Shown here: in pieces, positions 25,171 through 33,992 of the stretch | Layout: every line of letters begins with the position of its first letter | Position numbering within the stretch: the first letter of the stretch is position 1 | Assembly (NCBI RefSeq): GCF_038396765.1 | Contig: NZ_CP150096.1 | Coordinates: forward strand, 1,905,001 to 1,969,000 | Length of the DNA stretch: 64,000 nucleotides | Source: Chitinophaga caseinilytica | GTDB lineage: Bacteria > Bacteroidota > Bacteroidia > Chitinophagales > Chitinophagaceae | Direction of reading: 5' to 3' | The notes under the pieces: generated by a model | What the model saw: only the letters and a program-made list of their open reading frames with translations | Database searches by the model: none | Told to the model about the DNA's origin: nothing | Position numbers and translations under genes: made by a program

Positions 25171-25968
25171 TTATTTCTTCGGTTCGATGTCGGTCTCTTT
25201 CGGCCCGCGCAGCTCCACAGGGTGCGAAGCCTGTTTCTTGCGGACGCGCATGTTCAGCAGTTCCACGAGCAGTGCCACTACCATGGAGAAGTACACATAG
25301 TTCTTCAGGTGAAGATCGTGCACGGCGTCGGGGTTCCAGCCTTCCATGATGAGGATGCCGCCGATCATGATGAGGAAAGACAGCGCCAGCATTTTGAAAG
25401 TAGGGTGCTTGTGGATGAATGCGCTGATTTTCGGCGCGAACGTAAACATGACGAACATCGCGATGATCACCGCAACGATCATGATCTCCACATGCTTGGC
25501 GATACCCACGGCGGTAATGATACTGTCGAACGAAAACACGATGTCGATCACGATGATCTGCCCTACCACGTTCATCAGGGAAGTAGCGGCTTTCTGCGCG
25601 CCGCTTTTTGGCGAGGCTTCTTCTTCGCCTTCCAGTTTGTGGTGGATTTCCAAAGTGGTTTTGACGGTGAGGAAGATACCGCCGGCGAGCATGATGAGGT
25701 CGCGGAGGCTGATGTCGTTCCCGAAAATGGAGAACAGGGGCTGTGTGGCGCGGATGATGTAGCCGATGCACAATAGCAGCGCGATGCGCACGGCGATGCC
25801 GGTGAACATCCAGATGCGGCGGGCCTTGAGGCGTTTTTCCTCAGGCAGCCTGTTCATGACGATGGATACGAAAATAACGTTGTCGATGCCCAGCACCACT
25901 TCCATGAGGGTAAGGGTCAGCAAACTGATGAGGGAATCAACGGTCAGGAGTTCTTGAAATGCGATCAT
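25171..25968 (-). CDS. TerC family integral membrane protein
   Basis: A 265-residue membrane protein with about seven to eight hydrophobic segments. TerC signatures are LMEVVLGIDNVIFVSI near the N-terminus and IVIDIVFSFDSIITAVGIAK in the middle; their acidic residues in membrane segments are thought to bind metal ions such as Mn2+. Despite the name, many members handle metal export during protein secretion rather than tellurite. It begins 3 bases after the pyrD stop, so the two are co-transcribed. Confidence 0.93.
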   Translation of the reverse strand: MIAFQELLTVDSLISLLTLTLMEVVLGIDNVIFVSIVMNRLPEEKRLKARRIWMFTGIAVRIALLLCIGYIIRATQPLFSIFGNDISLRDLIMLAGGIFLTVKTTLEIHHKLEGEEEASPKSGAQKAATSLMNVVGQIIVIDIVFSFDSIITAVGIAKHVEIMIVAVIIAMFVMFTFAPKISAFIHKHPTFKMLALSFLIMIGGILIMEGWNPDAVHDLHLKNYVYFSMVVALLVELLNMRVRKKQASHPVELRGPKETDIEPKK

Positions 25969-25971
25969 TGG

Positions 25972-27002
25972 TTATGGTTGAATAGATAATCCCTGGCAGA
26001 TTTTCTTCACGATGGTGGGGCCTTCGTAAATGAAGCCGGTGTAAACCTGTACGAGGCTGGCGCCGGCGTCGAGTTTTTCCTGTGCGTCGGCAGCAGTGAA
26101 GATGCCGCCTACGGCGATGATGGGGATCGTGCCGCCAGATTTCCGGTGGATGTAGCGGATCACTTCCGTGGCGCGCTCGCGCACGGGGCGCCCGCTGAGG
26201 CCGCCGGCCCCGATCTTCTCCAGTTCTGCGGCCGGCGTTTGCAGTCCTTCGCGGCTGATAGTGGTATTGGTGGCCACGAGCCCTGCCAGTTCCGTTTCCC
26301 GGGCGATCTCGATGATATCGTCGAGCTGTTCGTTGGTGAGGTCTGGCGCAATTTTCAGGAGGATGGGCCTGGGTTGCTGTTTCTGGTTATTGAGCATTTG
26401 CAGGTGGTGGAGCAGTTGCTTGAGCGGTTCTTTTTCCTGCAGGGCGCGGAGGCCGGGGGTATTGGGGGAGCTGACGTTCACCACGAAATAATCTACCACG
26501 TCGAAAAGTGCGTGGAAGCATTTTTCGTAATCGCTCACGGCTTCTTCGTTGGGCGTCAGTTTGTTTTTGCCGATGTTGCCGCCGACGATGATGTTCGACC
26601 TGCGTTTCTGCAGTCTTTTCGCGGCTGCGCGAACGCCTTCGTTATTGAATCCCATGCGGTTGACGAGGGCTTCGTCTTCCGGGAGGCGGAACAGGCGGGG
26701 CTGGTCGTTCCCGGGCTGCGGAAGGGGCGTTACGGTACCGATTTCCACGAACCCGAACCCGAGGTGAGACAGTTCGTCGATAAACCGGGCGTCTTTATCG
26801 AACCCGGCGGCGAGGCCTACCGGGTTGGCGAAAGTGAGGCCCCAGAGTTTGCGTTCCAGGCCCGTGTTTTTCGGGCGGCAGCAGGCGTCCAGCAGATTTT
26901 TGCCGAAGGGCAGTGCATTCACGACTTTCAGCCCGCGCATCACACCGTAGTGTATGCGCTCCGGGGGAAGCCGAACAGTATTTTTTTGATAAAACCGTAC
27001 AT
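25972..27002 (-). pseudogene. pyrD: Dihydroorotate dehydrogenase (quinone) with apparent N-terminal frameshift
   Basis: Class 2, membrane-linked dihydroorotate dehydrogenase of pyrimidine synthesis. From the ATG at 27002 the reading begins [12 protein letters not shown], the usual N-terminal helix, then loses frame; the rest ([64 protein letters not shown]) lies one frame away. One extra C in the CCCCC run at 26963-26967 would join them into a 343-residue protein of normal size. All catalytic regions are intact, including Ser in NVSSPNTP. A sequencing deletion is the simplest explanation; a start at the in-frame ATG 26940 would lose part of the membrane-binding N-terminus. Confidence 0.85.
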
Positions 27003-27041
27003 GTCGCGCAAAGATATAAAATTGCCCAGACCCCCACACTA

Positions 27042-27073
27042 TTTGGTTTATGTGCCCCTGCCGCCTAATTTTG
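27042..27073 (+). promoter_or_regulatory. Promoter of the sigma factor gene
   Basis: TTTG (27042-27045), a 20-base spacer, then TAATTTTG (27066-27073) match both parts of the Bacteroidota consensus. It lies 12 bases before the ATG at 27085. Confidence 0.8.
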
Positions 27074-27084
27074 CCGCATCGATC

Positions 27085-27642
27085 ATGTTGGACCTCGCCG
27101 CATTTGAAAAGCTCTTCCGCGAGCATCACAGCCACTGTCTTGCCTTTGCCGTGCATTACACGGGAGACCCCTGGGAGGCGGAGGAAGTGGTGCAGCTCGT
27201 CTTCTCCCAATTATGGGAAAAGCGGGAAAATATCCGTATTTCCGGTTCGGAGCGCTCGTACCTGTTCACCGCCATCCGGAATATGGCCATCAGCCAGTGG
27301 CGGAAGCAGCAGGTGCGGACCGAAAAGGAATTCGCCTTCGGAAAGATGCAGGACGATTCCGTTCAGCTGTCGGTACAGGCGCGCGAATTGGAGGGGAGGC
27401 TGGAGATGGCCCTCGGGAAACTGCCCGAGCGATGCCGGGAAGTGTTCGTCCTGAGCCGGAAAGAGCAGCTCAAATACGCCGAGATCGCCACTGTGATGAA
27501 TATTTCCGTTAAAACTGTCGAGAACCAGATGGGGAAGGCCCTGCGGATCCTCCATGAGGAACTGCGGGATTACCTGCACCTGTTTTTTGATACGGGATGG
27601 GGGATGGGCGCTCCGGCGCGCGTCTTCTTTCCGTCTAGTTAA
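27085..27642 (+). CDS. FecI-like RNA polymerase ECF sigma-70 factor
   Basis: A 185-residue ECF sigma factor. Region 2 is seen in [41 protein letters not shown] with [18 protein letters not shown]; region 4 in [41 protein letters not shown]. The ATG at 27085 was chosen from the promoter just upstream; the frame is open far beyond, but the extra N-terminus has no family similarity. It heads a sigma/anti-sigma/TonB-receptor set for cell-surface signalling and would direct transcription of the receptor gene. Confidence 0.94.
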   Translation: MLDLAAFEKLFREHHSHCLAFAVHYTGDPWEAEEVVQLVFSQLWEKRENIRISGSERSYLFTAIRNMAISQWRKQQVRTEKEFAFGKMQDDSVQLSVQARELEGRLEMALGKLPERCREVFVLSRKEQLKYAEIATVMNISVKTVENQMGKALRILHEELRDYLHLFFDTGWGMGAPARVFFPSS

Positions 27643-27657
27643 TATTTACAACTGTTC

Positions 27658-28616
27658 ATGAGCCATCTGCAACCAGACGAGGCATTATATTCTTTGCTGT
27701 GCAAATACCTGCTGGGCGAGGCGGAAGCCCCCGAGCGCGCGTGGGTAGAGGCATGGCGGAAAGACCAGCCGGCCAACGAAGCCGCGCTCGGTGCGGTCCG
27801 CCAGTTGCTGGAAGCCCCCGCCCCGGAGACCCCTCCTTCGGCATCAGTACAGACAGCAGCTGGGAACGCCTCCGCGCCAACATCACCGCCCAGCCGGCCG
27901 CGCCCGCTCCCGAAACGGAAGTGGTGCCCATGCGCCGGAAAAACAGGGTATGGATGGCCGCCGCCGCCATAGCCCTGCTCGTGGTAGCGGGGATTTGGGG
28001 CGTGAAACGCGCAGGGAACGGTGAACAGTCGTTTTCCGGTGGGCAAACCGCCGATCTGCACGACGGTAGCCGCATCCAGCTCGCAGGAAACGGGAAATTG
28101 ACCGTGGATGAGGATTTTGGAGAACAGGAACGGCGCGTTCGCGTAAAAGGCAAAGCCAGCTTCGATATCGCCCATTCCGCCGGAAAGCCATTTATTGTGG
28201 AGGCCGGCGAAACGGAAATCCAGGTGCTGGGCACGAAGTTCACCGTGGAGTGGGACACTTCCCTGTTCATCCGCGTCGAAAGCGGGAAAATTCAGGTGAC
28301 CGACCCCGACCTCGGCAAGCCCGTGGTGATGACCGAAGGGATGACCCTCCGGCGCAACGCCGCCAACGGGGAATTCGAAGTGAAAGGCGCACAGGGCCTC
28401 AGCTTCGAAGACGTGCCCTTCGCGCAGGTAGTGGAAGCAGTAGAAAAAGAATATCATGTCAAAATCACCGTCGCCGACCCCGCGATGCTGGAAAAACGGA
28501 TCACCACCCGCTTTTCCGGAGAATCGGTGGAAGAAGTGATGGACGCCCTGGCGTTTATGGTTTCCGCATCCGTGGAAACACCCGCGCCGGGCACATACAG
28601 GCTGCAGCCGCTGTAA
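27658..28616 (+). pseudogene. FecR-type anti-sigma factor with apparent frameshift
   Basis: The N-terminal cytoplasmic part (DEALYSLLCKYLLGEAEAPERAWVEAWRKDQPANEAAL) is in one frame from the ATG at 27658. The remainder (FGISTDSSWERLRANI, membrane segment WMAAAAIALLVVAGIWGV, then the periplasmic FecR domain with FIVEAGETEIQVLGTKF and a C-terminal DUF4974-like end) is in another. Adding one C to the CCCCC at 27815-27819 restores a protein of about 319 residues. FecR proteins hold the sigma factor inactive until the receptor signals. Confidence 0.85.
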
Positions 28617-28646
28617 CAATTATTCGTCATAGTCAATTGCTTGCAA

Positions 28647-31301
28647 ATGAAGAAAGTCCTGCCGGGATTATTGCTGCTGGCAATACTCCCCCTGCAGGTG
28701 TTCGCATGGAACTGGCGCACCCGGATCTCGGTCTCCCTTGAAGATCAGCCCCTTTACGTGTATTGTGACCATCTGGAAAAAACTTACGGCATTCCGTTTT
28801 CCTATAGCCGCGACGTTGTCAATCTCAACCGCCGCATGACCCTCCGCGTCCGCGACATGCCCCTGCGCGAAGTGCTCGATCAGCTCTTCGCCGATAACGG
28901 CATCCAGTACCGCCGCATCGGCGGCCTCCTCGTACTGGCCGCCAAACAACCCTTCCAGCGCACCATCAGCGGGTATGTGGAAGACGCCGCCACCGGCGAA
29001 AAGCTCATCGGCGCCACCGTCTATGCCCCGCATCTCAAAGCCGGCACCGTCACCAATAATTACGGGTTCTACAGCTTCACCACGCTCCGCGATACCTTGT
29101 CGCTTTTCGTGTCTTACACCGGCTACAATGCCATGCAGGTGCCCGTCCGCGAGCGCGACAGCAAACAGCTCAATTTCAAACTGAGCCCGTCCAACACCCT
29201 CGGGGAAGTGGAAGTATCGGAAACATTGCCGCGGCTACAGGACCAGACGCAGATGAGCAAGGTGAACGTCAATATGTCGCAAACGAAAACGATGCCGCGG
29301 ATTTTGGGAGAAGCGGACGTTTTACGGTCGATACAGGCCATGCCCGGGGTGAGCGGCGGGATGGAAGGAACGAGCGGCATACACGTCAGGGGTGGGAGCC
29401 CCGACCAGAACCTCATCCTCCTGGATGGTACGCCGGTCTATAATTCGACGCACCTGTTCGGGGTGTTTTCCGTCTTCAACCCGGATGTCATAAAAAATGT
29501 GGACCTGTATAAAGGCGCGTTCCCGGCGCGGTACGGCGGACGGCTGTCTTCCGTCGTGGATATTTCCATGAAAGACGGCGATATGTACAACCATCACGGC
29601 GAGCTGTCGATCGGGCTGCTCGCGTCGCGCATGGCGGCAGAAGGGCCGATCGTCAAAGGGAAAACCTCCTACATCCTCACCGCGCGGCGGACGTATGCCG
29701 ATCTGCTCCTGCAGGATGCCGCCAACAAGGAACTGAAATTGGGCGAACAGGGGGAATTCTGGGCGTATTTCTACGATGCGAACCTCAAGATCAACCACAT
29801 CTTTTCCCCGAAAGACCGCCTTTACCTCAGCGCATATGGCGGGGAAGACAATCTCACGATGCACCGCAACGAAGTGTTCGATTCGGTGCAGGGCGCGCCG
29901 AAAAGATACCATGAAGAGATGAAATTCCGGCTGGGATGGGGCAACCAGGCTTATGCGCTCCGCTGGAACCATATCTTCAATCCGCAGCTGTTTTCCAACG
30001 TCACGGTCAATTATTCCCAGTTCCGTTTCAACACCGATTACACTTACAAATACATGGCGCTCGATACGCCGCGGCTGCGCGAAAACGATAACGCTTTTGG
30101 CAGGTATTATTCGAAAGTGGACAATCTCGGCGCGAAAATCGATTTCGATTACCGGCCGAACCCTAGCCATATCATGCGTTTCGGCGCACAAGGGACCTGG
30201 CACGTGTTCAGGCCGGGCATCACGGCGTTCAACAATGTTTCCGACGACCAGCAGCTGGCCGATACCACTTACAACGACCAGACGCACGGCGGCGTGGAGT
30301 TGTCTTTGTATTTCGAGAACGACTGGAAGATCCGCGACTCCATGCACCTCAACCTCGGCGTACATGCGTCGGCTTTCCTGGTGGAGGGAAGGGCGTACAC
30401 GTCCATTCAGCCGCGCCTCGGCTTCCGGTACATGCTGCCGCGGAGATGGGCGCTGAAAATGTCGTACACGGTGATGACGCAATACATCCACCTGCTCACC
30501 AACAACGCCGCCACGTTCCTGCCTACCGATCTTTGGGTGGCCGCTACCGACAAGGTGCCGCCCATGCACGCGCAGCAACTGGCGCTGGGCCTGGCGAAAA
30601 CGACGAACGATAACCGATATGAAATGTCGGTGGAAGGATATTACAAGCGGATGGAAAACGTAATCCAGTACCAGGAGCAGAACGCGGATTTCAATTCGGC
30701 AACCAAAAGCTGGGAAGACCTGGTGGTGGTGGGCCGCGGATGGAGCTACGGCACCGAAGTGCTTTTGCAGAAAAAGCAGGACCGGTTCAAGGGATGGATC
30801 GGTTACACGCTCGCCTGGAGCCGCCGCGCTTTCCCGAACATCAACCAGGGCAGGGTTTTTCCCTACAAATACGACCGGCGGCACGAGCTGGAAGTGGTGC
30901 TGACGCAACAGTTGGGCAAACGATGGGAAGTTTCCGCGCAATGGCAATACGCCAGCGGCCTCCCGCTCACGCTACCCGTGGCGAGCTATGAAAACGTGAC
31001 GGAGCCATCGCCCCACATGCCCCCGCCGGAATTCGAACCAGGCACGCAGCCGGTGGATGTGTACCGCGATCAATATACCGTTCGCATGCACGATGTGCAC
31101 CGCCTCGACCTTGGCGCCACTTATACCAAACAGCGCAAGAAAGCGCGGTACATGCTCAGTTTCGGGCTGTACAATACTTACAATCGCAAGAACCCGTTTT
31201 TCTACTATTATAAACACAATCCCGATTCGCAAAAGCGCGAGCTTACGATGCTGAGCATCCTGCCCGTGCTGCCCAGCGTTTCGTGGGCAGTCAGGTTTTG
31301 A
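28647..31301 (+). CDS. TonB-dependent outer-membrane receptor with STN signalling domain
   Basis: 884 residues from the ATG at 28647. Order: signal peptide; STN domain (YVYCDHLEKTYGIPFSYSRD, MPLREVLDQLFADNGIQYRR) that contacts FecR; carboxypeptidase-regulatory-like domain (ISGYVEDAATGEKLIGATVY); plug (VLRSIQAMPGVSGGMEGTSGIHVRGGSPDQNLILLDG) and beta-barrel ending in VSWAVRF, with the terminal Phe expected for barrel assembly. The STN domain and the upstream sigma/FecR genes mark it as a transducer. The ligand is unknown. Confidence 0.93.
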   Translation: MKKVLPGLLLLAILPLQVFAWNWRTRISVSLEDQPLYVYCDHLEKTYGIPFSYSRDVVNLNRRMTLRVRDMPLREVLDQLFADNGIQYRRIGGLLVLAAKQPFQRTISGYVEDAATGEKLIGATVYAPHLKAGTVTNNYGFYSFTTLRDTLSLFVSYTGYNAMQVPVRERDSKQLNFKLSPSNTLGEVEVSETLPRLQDQTQMSKVNVNMSQTKTMPRILGEADVLRSIQAMPGVSGGMEGTSGIHVRGGSPDQNLILLDGTPVYNSTHLFGVFSVFNPDVIKNVDLYKGAFPARYGGRLSSVVDISMKDGDMYNHHGELSIGLLASRMAAEGPIVKGKTSYILTARRTYADLLLQDAANKELKLGEQGEFWAYFYDANLKINHIFSPKDRLYLSAYGGEDNLTMHRNEVFDSVQGAPKRYHEEMKFRLGWGNQAYALRWNHIFNPQLFSNVTVNYSQFRFNTDYTYKYMALDTPRLRENDNAFGRYYSKVDNLGAKIDFDYRPNPSHIMRFGAQGTWHVFRPGITAFNNVSDDQQLADTTYNDQTHGGVELSLYFENDWKIRDSMHLNLGVHASAFLVEGRAYTSIQPRLGFRYMLPRRWALKMSYTVMTQYIHLLTNNAATFLPTDLWVAATDKVPPMHAQQLALGLAKTTNDNRYEMSVEGYYKRMENVIQYQEQNADFNSATKSWEDLVVVGRGWSYGTEVLLQKKQDRFKGWIGYTLAWSRRAFPNINQGRVFPYKYDRRHELEVVLTQQLGKRWEVSAQWQYASGLPLTLPVASYENVTEPSPHMPPPEFEPGTQPVDVYRDQYTVRMHDVHRLDLGATYTKQRKKARYMLSFGLYNTYNRKNPFFYYYKHNPDSQKRELTMLSILPVLPSVSWAVRF

Positions 31302-31302
31302 T

Positions 31303-32147
31303 ATGAAAAAAGCAGCTTATCTCCTCGCCATCACTGCGCTCGCAGCCTGTGAACAAAGTGCGGATATCCCGGTGCCGTATGAAGGCGACAGGATCGTCGT
31401 GAACAGCCTCGTGCAGGAAGACAGCGTTATCTACCTCCGCCTAACCCGCTCGCAGCCCCCGGCGCCACGGCTTTCCCGGAAATAAAGAACGCCACCATCA
31501 AACTGACCGCCGGCGATGCGCCCATGACGATGCAGTTCCGCGAAATCAACGGCAAGGGATATTACGTGTCTGCCACAACCGTAGCCACCGGAAAACCTTA
31601 CCGGATCGAAGTGACCGCCGGCGGATTGCCCGGCGTGAAAGCGGAAGACACCCTGCCCCGGCGGCCCCGCCTCCACGACCCCTTCGCCCAGGCGGGCGGC
31701 AACCGCGTGAAAGTGTACCTCGACGATCGGTCTGGCATAGACCGCTACCGGATCAGGCTGTTTGCAGCGAAAAAAGGGGCAGACGGGAAATATGTGCCCG
31801 TATCGCGGAAAGAATACCGCTTCGATCCCTCGTACAACAACAGTTTCACCGACCTCATCACCGAAACCTATCACGAATTTTCCCTCATCCCCGACGAGCG
31901 TTTCGACGGGCGGGACATCCTCGTGGTGCTCCAGACGCGGCAGGTGCTGGTGAAAGATGAAGTGCTGCTGCTGGAGGTGACCGGCCTCACTTCCGCCAGC
32001 TGGCAGTATTTGAAATCGCTCCAGCTCCAAAGCTCCGGCGATGGCAATCTTTTTGTAGACCCGACTATCGTCTTTTCTAATGTGGACAAGGGTTACGGGA
32101 TATTTGCCGGGGTTTCTTCCGCCTGGGTGGAGATACCGATCAAATAA
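31303..32147 (+). pseudogene. DUF4249 lipoprotein with apparent frameshift
   Basis: Begins 1 base after the receptor stop. The first 50 residues have a lipoprotein signal (MKKAAYLLAITALAAC) and the usual DUF4249 opening (IVVNSLVQEDSVIYLRLTRS). The reading then shifts into the next frame, continuing AFPEIKNATIKLTAGDA, YYVSATTVATGKPYRIEVTA and the C-terminal YGIFAGVSSAWVEIPIK. One extra C in the CCCCC at 31456-31460 would give a 281-residue protein. DUF4249 proteins commonly accompany such receptors and probably sit on the outer membrane. Confidence 0.82.
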
Positions 32148-32160
32148 GGCTGGAATTCCT

Positions 32161-32168
32161 TAAATTTG
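32161..32168 (+). promoter_or_regulatory. -7 promoter element of the thiolase gene
   Basis: TAAATTTG matches TAnnTTTG, 27 bases before the ATG at 32196. A Shine-Dalgarno-like AAGGAGA (about 32184-32190) lies between them and supports that start over the earlier in-frame TTG. Confidence 0.6.
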
Positions 32169-32195
32169 GAGAATACCAAACAAAAGGAGATAACC

Positions 32196-33374
32196 ATGCA
32201 AGACGCATATATCGTAGCAGGATACAGAACGGCGGTGACGAAATCGAAGAAAGGCGGGCTCAGGTTCTACCGGCCCGACGATCTGGCCGTAGACGTGATC
32301 AAGGGTTTGTTGGGTTCCGTTCCGCAGCTGGACCCGAACCGGGTAGACGATCTGATCGTGGGCAACGCGGTGCCGGAAGCCGAACAGGGCCTCCAGATCG
32401 GCCGGATGATCAGCGTCCGCGCATTGGGGATCGACGTGCCGGGCATGACCGTGAACCGGTATTGCGCCTCCGGCCTCGAAACCATCGCCATCGCCACGGC
32501 TAAAATCCGCAGCGGACAAGCAGATTGCATCATCGCCGGCGGTACGGAAAGTATGAGCCTCGTGCCCACTGCAGGTTGGAAAACCGTTCCTGCCTACAGC
32601 GTGGCTACCACCAATCCCGATTATTACCTCAGCATGGGCCTCACCGCCGAAGCGGTGGCCAAAGAATATAAAGTGAGCCGCGAAGAGCAGGACCAGTTCA
32701 GCCTGCAATCTCATCTCAAAGCCATCAACGCCATCCAGAACGGCTATTTCAAGCCCGGCATCCTTCCCATCACCGTGGAAGACGTGTTCGTGAACGAAAA
32801 AGGAAAGAAACAGACCAAATCCTGGGTCGTGGATACGGACGAAGGGCCGCGTGCAGATACCTCCATCGATGCGCTCGCCAAGTTGAAACCGGTATTTGCC
32901 GCCGGGGGCTCCGTAACGGCGGGCAACTCATCCCAAACGAGCGATGGCGCCGCTTTCGTGATCGTGATGGGCGAAAAAATGGTGAAAGAACTGAACCTCC
33001 AGCCGATCGGCCGCCTGGTGGCCTGCGCGTCTGCAGGCGTACATCCGCGCATCATGGGCATCGGGCCGGTGGCCGCAGTGCCGAAAGTGTTGCGCCAGGC
33101 CGGCAAATCGCTCGGCGACATCGATCTCGTGGAACTGAACGAGGCGTTCGCATCCCAATCCATCGCCGTGATCCGTGAGCTGGGCATGGACCCTGCCATC
33201 GTGAACATCAACGGGGGCGCCATCGCACTGGGGCACCCGCTGGGCTGCACGGGCACAAAACTGACGATACAGTTGCTGAACGATATGCAGCGACTCAACA
33301 AAAAATATGGTATTGTAACCGCCTGCGTTGGTGGTGGACAAGGCATCGCGGGCATCATCGAAAACCTCGCGTGA
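32196..33374 (+). CDS. Thiolase (acetyl-CoA C-acyltransferase)
   Basis: A 392-residue thiolase that cleaves or forms beta-ketoacyl-CoA. The acylated Cys is in NRYCASGLETIAIA near residue 88; the His of the second site is in ELNEAFASQ, and the C-terminal catalytic segments are GGAIALGHPLGCTGTKL and ACVGGGQGIAGI. The start ATG 32196 is set by a ribosome-binding site (AAGGAGA). It stands alone, without a fadB-like partner beside it, so whether it serves fatty-acid degradation is inferred from family only. Confidence 0.93.
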   Translation: MQDAYIVAGYRTAVTKSKKGGLRFYRPDDLAVDVIKGLLGSVPQLDPNRVDDLIVGNAVPEAEQGLQIGRMISVRALGIDVPGMTVNRYCASGLETIAIATAKIRSGQADCIIAGGTESMSLVPTAGWKTVPAYSVATTNPDYYLSMGLTAEAVAKEYKVSREEQDQFSLQSHLKAINAIQNGYFKPGILPITVEDVFVNEKGKKQTKSWVVDTDEGPRADTSIDALAKLKPVFAAGGSVTAGNSSQTSDGAAFVIVMGEKMVKELNLQPIGRLVACASAGVHPRIMGIGPVAAVPKVLRQAGKSLGDIDLVELNEAFASQSIAVIRELGMDPAIVNINGGAIALGHPLGCTGTKLTIQLLNDMQRLNKKYGIVTACVGGGQGIAGIIENLA

Positions 33375-33420
33375 TCTTTTTCGTAAAGATTTTTTTAAAG
33401 CCAGCTTGTCATCAACTATC

Positions 33421-33455
33421 AGCCGCCGTTGTGTCACTCACTTCGGCGGCTTTTT
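33421..33455 (+). terminator. Rho-independent terminator of the thiolase gene
   Basis: AGCCGCCG (33421-33428) pairs with CGGCGGCT (33444-33451), followed by T5. It overlaps the 3' end of the convergent membrane-protein gene. Confidence 0.8.
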
Positions 33456-33874
33456 CGTTGTTCAGCTTCCGCTTCCGTTAAATCGTTCCCGGCTTGCCTT
33501 TCAGGCGGAAATGGCCACAGGTATTCCAGAAACAACAACACCATCGCCGGCACCCAGAAAGTATGGATGTTCACAGGTGTGCTGTACAATAAGCCAAAAA
33601 CGAATGGCGCCCCCAAAATGAGGAGGGCCGCTGCAGTGAGGATCGTCCACCAGATCACCCGGTCGTTACGAAAGCGCGCCGGCGCCGATAATTTGAAATA
33701 AGCGTAAACGCAGCACCACAATCCCAATGCAACGAGATTACCGGCCAGCGCATCCGGATTTCCCAAAAGGAAAACGAATAACGCAGCGGTTACCGCTGCA
33801 ATTACAACGGGAAATACCTGGTATCGGACGTAAGGGCTCGCTGGCATGAAAAAGCGTAAAAGACCGCCAAACAT
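33434..33874 (-). CDS. Small membrane protein of unknown function
   Basis: 146 residues with four hydrophobic segments (VFPVVIAAVTAALFVFLLG, LVALGLWCCVYAYF, WWTILTAAALLILGAPFVFG, FWVPAMVLLFLEYLWPF) and a charged cytoplasmic tail (EAEAEQRKSRRSE). I do not recognise the family. Convergent with the thiolase gene, whose terminator overlaps its end. Confidence 0.7.
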   Translation of the reverse strand: MFGGLLRFFMPASPYVRYQVFPVVIAAVTAALFVFLLGNPDALAGNLVALGLWCCVYAYFKLSAPARFRNDRVIWWTILTAAALLILGAPFVFGLLYSTPVNIHTFWVPAMVLLFLEYLWPFPPERQAGNDLTEAEAEQRKSRRSE

Positions 33875-33992
33875 ATAAAATAATACAATTGAATTAAAGT
33901 TTTTACTAATTTGGATGCGGAATTCGGCTGCAGTGGGTCTTCCCGGCAGTCTATCAACACAAAATTTTGACCGCTATTTAACCGTATCCCCG

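Noticed and set aside
26981..26987. The A7 run (sense) in the pyrD N-terminus as the frameshift site
   Set aside because: Correcting there gives [10 protein letters not shown], while correcting the nearby C5 run gives [10 protein letters not shown], closer to the family N-terminus.
26146..27084. Long N-terminal extension of the sigma factor frame
   Set aside because: It runs through the antisense of pyrD and across a good promoter; the family starts near the ATG at 27085.
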